Positions 35,034 to 43,667 of a stretch of 64,000 bases of DNA are shown piece by piece. This DNA is from JASJBU01 sp963790775 (lineage in GTDB: Bacteria; Pseudomonadota; Gammaproteobacteria; Chromatiales; Chromatiaceae): the NCBI GenBank assembly GCA_963790775.1, contig CAWBPR010000011.1, forward strand, positions 558,001 through 622,000. The letters run 5' to 3'. A model generated the notes under the pieces. The model was not told where the DNA came from, ran no database searches, and saw only the letters and a list, made by a program, of their open reading frames with translations. How positions within the stretch are numbered: the first letter of the stretch is position 1; each line of letters opens with the position of its first letter. The position numbers and the translations under genes are program-made.

Positions 35034-36428
35034 TCAGCCCGTTTGCTGCCCGAGTGTGGATTGCATGTACTCCTTGATCACCTGCACTGTCTGCCGCCAG
35101 CAGTTCGCAACGCGTCTCTTTTGTCATCAGATCCTGCAGCGAGGGCGGCAGCGGCGCTTCCACACCTATCGCCTGGGTCACCGCATCACCAAACTTGGCG
35201 GGATCGGCGGTGGCCAGGCACACGGCATCGGGTATGTCCCGCGCAGCCCTGACGCCCACTGCGGTGTGAGGGTCTAGGATGTAGCCGCAGGCTTGATAGG
35301 TGGCTTTGATCTGCCGCCAGGGTCTCTTCCTCGCTGACCGCCTCGGCCTGGAAGATCTTTGCCACTTCCTGCTGCTTTTCCGCAGCAACCTGGATGCTGC
35401 CGGTGGCGGCCATCTGCTCCATCAGCTCACGGACCCTGTCCGGGTTTTCATCCAGCAGATAGTAGAGGTAGCGCTCGAAATTCGAAGAGATCTGGATATC
35501 CATCGAAGGGCTGATGGTGTGATGTACGCCCAGGGCCTGGTAGACGCCGCTGTTCACGAAGCGGCTCAGAATATCGTTGCGGTTGGTGGCGAGGATCAGG
35601 CGCTTCACCGGCAGCCCCATACGCAAGGCCACATAGCCGGCAAAGATGTCACCGAAATTTCCAGTCGGCACCGAGAAGCTCAAGTTTGCGTGTCGGGTCG
35701 CCTGCGGTAATCCGGCCCCAGGCATAGAAATAGTAGACCACCTGCGCCAGAATCCGCGCCCAGTTGATGGAGTTGACCGCCCCCAGGCTGTATTCATCCT
35801 TGAACGCCAGATCGTTGAACAGACTCTTGACGATACGCTGGCCGTCGTCGAAGTTGCCCCGAATGGCGATGTTGTGCACGTTCGCATCCAGCACCGTGGT
35901 CATCTGCCGCTCCTGGATAGGGGAGACCCGATTGTGGGGGTGCAGAATGAAGATGTTGATGCGCGCCTTGCCCCGCACCCCGTAGATGGCGGCAGAGCCG
36001 GTATCCCCGGAGGTGGCGCCAAGGATGTTCAACTCTCCCCCATTGCGCTCCAGAAGAAACTCAAACAGATTGCCGAGGAACTGCAGGGCTACATCCTTGA
36101 AGGCGGCGGTAGGCCCATGAAACAGCTCCAGGATGCGATGCGGTCCGGCCTCTACCACCGGCGTCACCTCCGGATGGCTGAAGCTGGCATAGGAGCGCTT
36201 CACCAGCCCCTGTAACTCCTCACGGCTGATGTCATCCGCCACATAGGGCAACATCACTTCCACCGCAAGCTCATTGAATGAGAGTGATGACCAGCGCTTG
36301 AGCGTCTCCGCGTCGACCTGCGGGAAAGATTCCGGCAGCAGCAGGCCGCCGTCGGTGCCCAGCCCCATCATCACGGCTTGTGAAAAGCTGACTGGCTCGA
36401 TGCCTCCCCGGGTGCTCACATAACGCAT
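35034..36428 (-). pseudogene. thrC: Threonine synthase broken by three single-base frameshifts
   Basis: Threonine synthase converts O-phosphohomoserine to threonine with PLP. The start at 36428 (MRYVSTRGGIEPVSFSQAV) and the PLP Lys region GPTAAFKDVALQF are in one frame. It shifts near 35678-35684 (after GDPTRKL, into SFSVPTGNFGDIFAGY), again near 35313-35318 (after EEETLA, into QIKATYQACGYILDPHTAVG), and again near 35080-35090 (after AADSA, into VIKEYMQSTLGQQTG and a TGA at 35034). Each is repaired by deleting one base, leaving 1392 nt and 463 aa, the normal length. Because of the third shift the raw frame reads straight into the LeuA-like gene. Functional residues look intact, so sequence error or very recent loss are the options. 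Confidence 0.8.
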
Positions 36429-36618
36429 GTTGTTGATCCTGGATAGAGTAAAAAAACGAGAGATTATAGCAGTCTGGGGGCCGAGCGATAGAGAGAAGAT
36501 TGAAACGCCGCAGCTGTGGAGGAAAAGTCATGGCGCTCTGCGCTCTCTGGTCCTAGAATCACTGGTTCGAGTCCGCCAAGCGGATATGCATTTCCCCCTT
36601 CAGACTGGATCTTGCCTG

Positions 36619-37458
36619 GTGTTAAGTTATCGTCACTCGTTTCATGCGGGCAATTTCGCTGATGTCCTGAAGCACCTCGTCCTGGTGCAGTGTCTCAATT
36701 ATCTAATGAGCAAGGACAAGCCGGTGGTCTATATCGATACCCATGCAGGGGCGGGAGGCTATCCACTGGGTTCCAGCCAGGCACAGATGCACCGGGAATA
36801 CGAGCAGGGCATAGGCCGGTTGTGGGGGCGCGGGGATCTGCCGGATGCAGTGTCTGAGTATGTGGAACTGGTGAAAATCTTCAACAAATCGGAGGTGCTG
36901 CACGCCTACCCCGGCTCCCCCTGGTTAGCCCGGCAGTTGCTGCGGCGGCAGGACCGCCTCGAGCTGTTCGAGCTGCATCCCGGGGACTTTCAGCAACTCA
37001 AAAAATACCACGCAGTTGAACGTCGGGTCAGGCTGCATGCCACGGATGGCTTCAAGGGCGTCATCGGTCTGCTGCCGCCCGTGGAGCGGCGTGGCATGGT
37101 GCTGATGGACCCCCCCTATGAAGTGAAGCACGATTACCGGGAAGTGGTGGCCACCCTGGCGAATGCCCATCGCCGCTTTCAAACCGGGATCTACGCCATC
37201 TGGTATCCGGTGGTTGAGCGCTACCGCATCGACGGTATGGAGCGGGCGGTAAAGGCTACAGGCATCAGAAACGTACAGCGTTTCGAGCTGGGCGTCCGGC
37301 GAGACGACCGGCCGGGCATGAGCGCCAGCGGTATGCTGCTGGTAAATCCGCCCTGGACCCTGCTTGCCGGCATGCAGTCGAGCCTGCCCTTTCTGGCGGA
37401 ATTGCTGGGCGAACAGGGCGCCGGTTACTCTCGGGCCGAGGTACTGGTCAGCGAGTAA
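36619..37458 (+). CDS. rlmJ: 23S rRNA (adenine(2030)-N6)-methyltransferase RlmJ
   Basis: The GTG at 36619 gives a 279-aa protein beginning LSYRHSFHAGNFADVLKH, the conserved RlmJ N-terminus (E. coli RlmJ is 280 aa). Upstream in-frame sequence is not RlmJ-like. The N6-adenine methyltransferase motif DPPYE is at about residue 163. S-adenosylmethionine-binding DTHAGAGGYPL lies at about 38-48. It diverges from thrC. Confidence 0.9.
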   Translation: MLSYRHSFHAGNFADVLKHLVLVQCLNYLMSKDKPVVYIDTHAGAGGYPLGSSQAQMHREYEQGIGRLWGRGDLPDAVSEYVELVKIFNKSEVLHAYPGSPWLARQLLRRQDRLELFELHPGDFQQLKKYHAVERRVRLHATDGFKGVIGLLPPVERRGMVLMDPPYEVKHDYREVVATLANAHRRFQTGIYAIWYPVVERYRIDGMERAVKATGIRNVQRFELGVRRDDRPGMSASGMLLVNPPWTLLAGMQSSLPFLAELLGEQGAGYSRAEVLVSE

Positions 37459-37470
37459 GCGGGTGTGTTT

Positions 37471-38748
37471 TTACGTTTCTGAACAGCCTTGCAGCGCCAG
37501 CAGCGCCGAGCCGTAGGCGGCCTGGGACTGAGCGGCCCGAAGCACCGGAACGCCGAGCAGTCTTTCGCGGATTTTTCTCCAGGATTCATTCGCCGCACCG
37601 CCGCCGATGGAGATCACCCGGCTGGGTCTGGGGGCTCCCAGTCGATGCAGTAAATCATAACCCTGTTTCTCGATATCAGCGATACCTTCCAGAATTCCCT
37701 GGAAAAACTCTAAATCATTGTTGGCCCTTGGCAGGAGTCGGGGTGGGTAGTCCGGATCGTTGACCGGGAAGCGTTCGCCGGGTTGCAGCAGGGGATAGTA
37801 GTGGAGGCCGGTGGGTTTTTCGGGGTCCATCTGCGCGGTCAACTCGCGTATCCGGGTCTGCGAAAAATGCGCTGTGGTGACAGCGCCTCCGCTGTTGGAT
37901 GCGCCTCCCACCAACCAGCGATCTCCAAGGCGGTGGCTGTAGACGCCGTACTCCGCTGCGGCGACTGGCTTTTCGGAGAAGATCTTCAGCACCAGGGTGC
38001 TGCCGAGAGAGGTCACGGCATCGCCGATTCGGCTGGCCCCGGCCGCGAGGGTGGCGGCATTGCTGTCGGTGGTGCCGGTGACCACCCGGAGGCAGCCGGG
38101 CAGTCCGGTCAGGCGAGCTGCTTCTTCGGTCAGTCTGCCCACGATGGTGCCGGGTGGATGGACCTTCGGCAGGCAGGATGACGGTAGGTCAAGGCGGCTG
38201 ATCCAGGTCGGCCAGCAGCGTTCGAGCGGATCGTAGCCCAGTTTCAGGCAGTTGTTTTCGTCACTGATGCCGAACCGGCCGCTCAGCTTGCCGAGAATCC
38301 AGTCGGCCTGGTGCAGGGCGAGAAAGTCCCGGGAGGTCTGCTGTTGGTTGAGATACAGCAGCTTGGCCAGACTCGAGGTTGCACTATGCGCCGGGCTGTT
38401 CTCCGGTGCGGCTCCGGCGATTTGCGTAAGCATGCTGCGACTGCGGCTGTCATTGTACATCAGCGCCGGGGTCAACGGTTTACCCGCGGCATTGGTCAGC
38501 AGCAGAGTGGCCGAGGTGCCGTCTACTGCCAGGGCCTGTATCTTTTCGCCCTGCAGTTGTCTGGCGAGGTCTTGCAGGACCTGAACGGTCCCTTCCCACC
38601 AGAGTGCGGGATCCTGCTCACTGTGACCTGGTTCAGTCGGCTGTGGCTGGGGCAGGCTGGTGACCGCCTCGGCCACCACGGCACGGTTTGCGTCAATCGC
38701 GATGCCGCGGATTCCGGAGGTGCCGAGATCGATGCCGATATAGATCAT
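37471..38748 (-). CDS. FGGY-family carbohydrate kinase
   Basis: The start at 38748 (MIYIGIDLGTSGIRG) is preferred because the phosphate-1 motif begins there; the longer ORF adds unrelated sequence overlapping queF. The 425-aa product has the ASKHA fold with GTTDSNAATLAAGA and the C-terminal ISIGGGAANESWRKI. It is shorter than E. coli xylulokinase (484 aa) and resembles the cyanobacterial/plant D-ribulose or xylulose kinase group. The sugar is not certain. Confidence 0.82.
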   Translation of the reverse strand: MIYIGIDLGTSGIRGIAIDANRAVVAEAVTSLPQPQPTEPGHSEQDPALWWEGTVQVLQDLARQLQGEKIQALAVDGTSATLLLTNAAGKPLTPALMYNDSRSRSMLTQIAGAAPENSPAHSATSSLAKLLYLNQQQTSRDFLALHQADWILGKLSGRFGISDENNCLKLGYDPLERCWPTWISRLDLPSSCLPKVHPPGTIVGRLTEEAARLTGLPGCLRVVTGTTDSNAATLAAGASRIGDAVTSLGSTLVLKIFSEKPVAAAEYGVYSHRLGDRWLVGGASNSGGAVTTAHFSQTRIRELTAQMDPEKPTGLHYYPLLQPGERFPVNDPDYPPRLLPRANNDLEFFQGILEGIADIEKQGYDLLHRLGAPRPSRVISIGGGAANESWRKIRERLLGVPVLRAAQSQAAYGSALLALQGCSET

Positions 38749-38755
38749 CGACCGG

Positions 38756-39145
38756 TTAAGGGAGATGAACCTGGCTGGGCGCTGTCCAGTGGTCCGCTTT
38801 GTGCTCTGCGACAACCGTGGTGTAGATCCCGCCGCGCACATTGAATTCCGCGCTCAGACGCATGAATCTAGGTTGGGTTGCAGCCACCAGGTCGCCGAGG
38901 ATTTCGTTGGTTATCGCTTCGTGAAAGGCGCCTTGATCCCGAAATGACCAGATGTACATCTTCAGCGCCTTGAGTTCCACGCAGCGTTTGTCCGGTACGT
39001 ACTCCAGGGTCATCTCGGCAAAATCGGGCTGGCCGGTCTTAGGGCAGAGGCAGGTGAATTCCGGAATATGGATGCGGACGGTGTAGTCCCGCTCTGGTTG
39101 TGGATTGTCGAAGGTTTCCAGGTCTTTGCTTGGTTGGCTGGGCAT
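38756..39145 (-). CDS. queF: NADPH-dependent 7-cyano-7-deazaguanine reductase QueF
   Basis: QueF reduces preQ0 to preQ1 in queuosine synthesis. The 129-aa product is the short unimodular form, with the catalytic Cys in FTCLCPKTGQPDFAEM (about 30-45) and the ELKALKMYIWSFRDQGAFHE segment split across the substrate and NADPH sites (E and S/L conserved). It is 7 bp upstream of the FGGY kinase on the same strand. Confidence 0.92.
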   Translation of the reverse strand: MPSQPSKDLETFDNPQPERDYTVRIHIPEFTCLCPKTGQPDFAEMTLEYVPDKRCVELKALKMYIWSFRDQGAFHEAITNEILGDLVAATQPRFMRLSAEFNVRGGIYTTVVAEHKADHWTAPSQVHLP

Positions 39146-39321
39146 AGTCTTTTCTATTGGGATTCTGTGATCGGCTGCCGATTATACGGGAGACTAGACT
39201 GACTAAGAAGAGGGATCTATAAAAACATAATAAACAATAAGATATGGATTGAATTTAAAGTAAAAAAACATTGTTAATTTGACTGTATATGGAAGATTCT
39301 TTCGTGCTATCTTAGCCGCCC

Positions 39322-42300
39322 ATGCGTCTGGAGAAAATCAAGCTTGCAGGATTTAAGTCGTTTGTAGACCCCACCACGGTGCCGATTCCCAGTAATCTGG
39401 TGGGCATCGTGGGTCCGAATGGCTGTGGTAAATCGAATGTCATCGATGCGGTGCGCTGGGTGATGGGCGAGAGTTCCGCCAAGATGCTGCGCGGTGAATC
39501 GATGGCGGATGTCATCTTCAACGGTTCCAGCGTGCGCAAGCCGGTTGGAACCGCCTCTATTGAACTTGTGTTCGACAATTCGGAAGGCCGCGCCGGCGGT
39601 CAGTATGCCCAGTACAATACCATCTCGGTCAAACGCCAGGTCTCCCGGGACGGTCAGTCCCTCTACTATCTGAATGGTGTGCGCTGCCGCCGCCGGGATA
39701 TCACTGACCTGTTTCTCGGCACCGGTCTGGGACCCCGCAGCTACTCCATCATCGAACAGGGCATGATCTCCCGCTTGATCGAGGCGCGTCCCGAGGATCT
39801 GCGGGTGTTTCTCGAAGAGGCGGCGGGGATCTCCAAGTACAAGGAACGCCGCAAGGAGACCGAAAACCGCATCCGCCATACCCGGGAAAATCTTGAACGC
39901 CTCACCGATCTGCGGGATGAAGTCGCCAAGCAGCTGCAGCATCTGCAGCGGCAGGCCAGCACTGCGGAAAAATATCAGCTGCTGAAACAGGAGGAACGCC
40001 AGGTCAAGGCGGAACTGCTGGCCCTGCGCTGGCGCTCCCTGGACGAGGAACTGCAGCAGCGGGAACGTAAGCTGGCGGAGCTGCAGAATCAGCTTGAATC
40101 CGCGCTTGCGGCGCAGCGCAAGCTGGAGTCCGAGATTGAGTCTGACCGGGAGAAACATACCGAGGCGAATGATCTTTTCAATGAAGTGCAGGGCCGTTTC
40201 TATGCCCTGGGTGCAGAGATTTCCGGACTCGAGCAGGCGATACAGTTTGCGCGGGATACGCGCCGTCAGCAGGAGCTGGATCTGCAGCAGGTCGAACAGG
40301 CCTGGCAGGAGTCGGAGGCCCATCGCTCTCAGGACGAGGCGCGACTGGAGGAGTTGAACACCAGCCTGCGGCAGGAGGAGCCGCACCTGGAGGAGGCCCG
40401 CAACCTGGAGAGCGAGCTGGCGGACACCCTGAGTCAGGCGGAGCAGTCGATGCAGACCTGGCAGACAGAGTGGGAGCAGTTCAATCAGCAGGCCGCGCAA
40501 CCGGCGCAGACCGCCCAGGTAGAGCGCACCCGCATCAATCATCTGGAACAGCAGGGCGTCAATCTGGAGCGCCGGCTGCAGAAGCTCGATGAAGAGCTGG
40601 CGCGCCTGGACGATACCCGGCTGCTGGTAGAGATCACTGAACTGGAAGGCGAGGAGGCAGAGCAACAGGCCAGAGTCGAGGCGATTCAGGAACAGCTGGA
40701 CGAAACCGTGGGACATATCTCGCAGCGGCGTGACGAGAACCGCCAATTGGCCCAGCGTCTGGATCAAGCCAAGTCGGAGCTGCAGACCAACATGGGGCGC
40801 AAGTCCTCCCTGGAGGCGCTGCAGCAGGCGGCGCTCGGCAAGCAGGGGGATGATGTCGCGGCCTGGCTGGAACAACGTCATCTGGCGCAGGCAAGCCGTC
40901 TGGCGCAGGAACTCGAAGTGGAACCCCGCTGGCAGCGGGCGGTGGAGATCGTACTCGGCTTTCATCTGCAGGCGGTGTGTGTGGATGATCTGGATCAGCT
41001 GCAGTCAAGCATCACGGAATTGGAAAAAGGTTCCCTGACCCTGTGGGACACCCAGAGCCGGACCTCTGCGGAATCCCTGGCTCAAGGCGGGAGTCTGCTG
41101 GACAAGGTCAATGCGCCCTGGTCCCTGCAGAGCCTGCTGGGGGGCATCGAGGCAGTGGATGACCTGGCCACAGCTTTCCTGAAACGGCGCAGTCTGCCTG
41201 CCGGCGGGTCGGTGATTACCCCGGAAGGTTACTGGCTCGGTCCGAATTGGTTGCGCGTGACGCGGGAGTCTGACGAGAGCGCCGGGGTGCTGGCCCGCGA
41301 ACAGGAACTGCGCAAGCTGGGCAGTGAACTGGAACGCCAGGAGGCGGAATCCCTGGTGATGGTAGAGACCATGGAACGGGGGCAAGCGGCGCTGCATGAG
41401 GCGGAACAGTCGCGTGAACAGGCACAGAGCGCATTCAATGAGGTGAATCGTAAACTCTCCGAGATCCACTCGGGTCTCAGCGGCAAGCGCACCCGGGCCG
41501 ATCACCTGCGTCAGCGCCGGGAGCAATTGCAGCAGGAGCAGCATGAGATCGCCGGGCAGATCCGCGCCGATCATCAGCTCATGGATGAGACTCACCAGCG
41601 TCTGCATCTGGCGCTGGAGGCGATGGAAACCCTGGGCAGCCGCCGTGAAGCCCTGGTGCAGCACAGAGACCAGTTGCGGGAGCAGCTGACCCAGTCCCGG
41701 GAGCGCCTCAACCAACAGCGCGGCGCGACCCATCAGATTGCGCTGCAGGTTGAGTCGATGCGTACCGCGCAACAGTCCCTGAGCAACAATCTTGACCGCA
41801 TGCGCAATCAACTCAGCCATCTGGCGCAGCGCCGCGCGGAGTTGCAGAACAATCTCGCCAGCAGCGAAGAGCCGATCAGGCTGCAGGCGCAACAGCTGGA
41901 ACAGAAACTGGGGCAGCGCATGGCGGTCGAGAAGGAACTCGCAGCGGTGCGCAGCGGTCTCGAAGGCGTCGATCTGCAACTGCGGGAGTTGGAGCAGGAG
42001 CGACACCGGGCCGAGCAGCGGGTGCAGGAACGGCGGGCTGACCTTGACCAGAGCCGTCTGCAGCGCCAGGAAGTGCTGGTGCGCAGTAAGACCCTGGAGG
42101 AGCAGTTGCGCGAGAGCGGTCTGGAGAAAGAGGCTATATTCGCCGGGATGCCGGAAGCAGCCAACGAACCGGAGTGGCAGCAGCGGGTGGAGCAGCTTGC
42201 CTCACGCATCCAGCGTCTCGGCCCCATCAATCTGGCGGCAATCGATGAGTTCCAGGAGCAGTCGGAGCGGCTCAAGTATCTGGACGCGCAGCATGCGGAT

Positions 42301-42831
42301 ATCACCCAGTCGCTGGAGACCCTGGAAAACGCGATCCGCAAGATCGACCGGGAGACCCGCACGCGTTTCAAAGAGACCTTCGATCAGGTCAATTCGGGCA
42401 TCAAGGAGCTTTTCCCGCGCCTGTTTGGCGGCGGCCACGCCTATCTGGAATTGACGGGCGAGGATCTGCTGGATACCGGGGTTACGGTGATGGCGCGTCC
42501 GCCGGGTAAACGCAATTCAAGCATCCATCTGCTGTCCGGCGGGGAGAAGGCCCTCACCGCAGTGGCGCTGGTGTTCTCTATCTTCAAGCTCAACCCGGCG
42601 CCTTTCTGTATGCTGGATGAGGTGGATGCACCCTTGGATGACGCCAATGTAGGGCGCTTCTGTGAACTGGTAAAGTCGATGGCGGATCGGGTACAGTTTA
42701 TCTTCATCACCCACAATAAGATCACCATGGAAATCGCCAATCAGCTCTCCGGTGTTACCATGACTGAACCTGGTGTTTCCCGTCTGGTTACTGTGGATGT
42801 CGAGGAGGCGGCTCAGCTCGCCGCGATTTAG
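39322..42831 (+). CDS. smc: Chromosome segregation ATPase SMC
   Basis: The 1169-aa product has the SMC layout: N-terminal ATPase with Walker A GPNGCGKSNV (about 32-41), two long coiled coils, a hinge (about 510-640), and the C-terminal signature LLSGGEKALTA with Walker B CMLDEVDAPLDD. With kleisin ScpA and ScpB it would organise the chromosome; those are not in the window. Gammaproteobacteria with SMC rather than MukB often place it before zipA-ligA, as here. Confidence 0.95.
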   Translation: MRLEKIKLAGFKSFVDPTTVPIPSNLVGIVGPNGCGKSNVIDAVRWVMGESSAKMLRGESMADVIFNGSSVRKPVGTASIELVFDNSEGRAGGQYAQYNTISVKRQVSRDGQSLYYLNGVRCRRRDITDLFLGTGLGPRSYSIIEQGMISRLIEARPEDLRVFLEEAAGISKYKERRKETENRIRHTRENLERLTDLRDEVAKQLQHLQRQASTAEKYQLLKQEERQVKAELLALRWRSLDEELQQRERKLAELQNQLESALAAQRKLESEIESDREKHTEANDLFNEVQGRFYALGAEISGLEQAIQFARDTRRQQELDLQQVEQAWQESEAHRSQDEARLEELNTSLRQEEPHLEEARNLESELADTLSQAEQSMQTWQTEWEQFNQQAAQPAQTAQVERTRINHLEQQGVNLERRLQKLDEELARLDDTRLLVEITELEGEEAEQQARVEAIQEQLDETVGHISQRRDENRQLAQRLDQAKSELQTNMGRKSSLEALQQAALGKQGDDVAAWLEQRHLAQASRLAQELEVEPRWQRAVEIVLGFHLQAVCVDDLDQLQSSITELEKGSLTLWDTQSRTSAESLAQGGSLLDKVNAPWSLQSLLGGIEAVDDLATAFLKRRSLPAGGSVITPEGYWLGPNWLRVTRESDESAGVLAREQELRKLGSELERQEAESLVMVETMERGQAALHEAEQSREQAQSAFNEVNRKLSEIHSGLSGKRTRADHLRQRREQLQQEQHEIAGQIRADHQLMDETHQRLHLALEAMETLGSRREALVQHRDQLREQLTQSRERLNQQRGATHQIALQVESMRTAQQSLSNNLDRMRNQLSHLAQRRAELQNNLASSEEPIRLQAQQLEQKLGQRMAVEKELAAVRSGLEGVDLQLRELEQERHRAEQRVQERRADLDQSRLQRQEVLVRSKTLEEQLRESGLEKEAIFAGMPEAANEPEWQQRVEQLASRIQRLGPINLAAIDEFQEQSERLKYLDAQHADITQSLETLENAIRKIDRETRTRFKETFDQVNSGIKELFPRLFGGGHAYLELTGEDLLDTGVTVMARPPGKRNSSIHLLSGGEKALTAVALVFSIFKLNPAPFCMLDEVDAPLDDANVGRFCELVKSMADRVQFIFITHNKITMEIANQLSGVTMTEPGVSRLVTVDVEEAAQLAAI

Positions 42832-42863
42832 TACATCTTGCATGGTGTGACGGAGTACAAGTA

Positions 42864-43667
42864 ATGGACAGCACATTTTTGCGTTTGATTCTGCTTGCCG
42901 TTGGTATCCTGGTTCTGGTCGGAATCTATTTCTGGGAGACAAATCGCCGCAAGCAGGGGGCGGCTCAGGCAAGACACCGTGAGCCCCCGGAATTCAATGA
43001 ACTTCCGACAACGGATGATGACCGGGAACCATCTGCCTGGGATTCGCGGGACTCTGAGCCCCTCAACATGGACGCAGAGCTGGACGGGCTCTCCCGGGAG
43101 ATGAGTACATCCAGAGACGCGTATCATGCGAAGCACGCCCTGCGTGATGCAACAGATGCGCCGCTTCCGGAAGTGAGTCATGAGCAACAGGAACTGAAAG
43201 GCTTCAGCGCGCAGGAGGAATCCCCGCTGGACGTGCCGAGCAAGATCATCCAGATCAACCTGATGGCGAAGGGGGAGCGATTCACTGGATCGGCTATTCA
43301 AAGCGCGGTGAAAGAGGTGGGGTTGCAGCTGGGTGAAATGCAGATCTATCAGCGCTATACCACTGACGGCAGTCATAAGGTGGTCTTCAACATGGCCAGC
43401 ATGGTGGAGCCGGGTTTCTTTCCCGCGAAAAAGATGGACGATTTTTCCACCCCCGGTCTGACCCTGTTCGCCCAGCTGCCGGGTCCAGGCGACAGCCTTG
43501 CGATCTTCTCCGATATGCTGTTCTCGGCTGAGCGCCTGGCTGCCCTGCTCGGCGGGATATTGCAGGATGAGACTCACAGCACCCTGACCAAACAGACCAT
43601 CGAAAACATCCGCAGCCAGATCATGGAGCACCGGCGACTGGTGCAGCTGGCCAGGAGCCGTCGATGA
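42864..43667 (+). CDS. zipA: Cell division protein ZipA
   Basis: ZipA anchors FtsZ to the membrane. The 267-aa product has an N-terminal membrane helix (LRLILLAVGILVLVGIYFW, outside-in) and a charged linker. Its C-terminal ZipA domain (about 125-260; IIQINLMAKG at its start) binds the FtsZ tail. It lies between smc and ligA, the classical order, and overlaps ligA by 4 bp. Confidence 0.9.
   Translation: MDSTFLRLILLAVGILVLVGIYFWETNRRKQGAAQARHREPPEFNELPTTDDDREPSAWDSRDSEPLNMDAELDGLSREMSTSRDAYHAKHALRDATDAPLPEVSHEQQELKGFSAQEESPLDVPSKIIQINLMAKGERFTGSAIQSAVKEVGLQLGEMQIYQRYTTDGSHKVVFNMASMVEPGFFPAKKMDDFSTPGLTLFAQLPGPGDSLAIFSDMLFSAERLAALLGGILQDETHSTLTKQTIENIRSQIMEHRRLVQLARSRR

Noticed and set aside
35034..35388. 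A fusion protein joining threonine synthase and the LeuA-like enzyme in one frame.
   Set aside because: Correcting one base near 35085 gives a normal thrC stop and leaves the LeuA-like start intact; the fusion is a frameshift artefact.
36540..36585. A tRNA T-loop-like string (GGTTCGAGTCC) upstream of rlmJ.
   Set aside because: The flanking bases do not form a T stem, and no acceptor, D or anticodon arms can be built; at most a degraded remnant or chance.
39307..40965. A 552-aa minus-strand frame opposite smc.
   Set aside because: Long shadow frame caused by the repetitive coiled-coil coding of smc; no fold or ribosome site.
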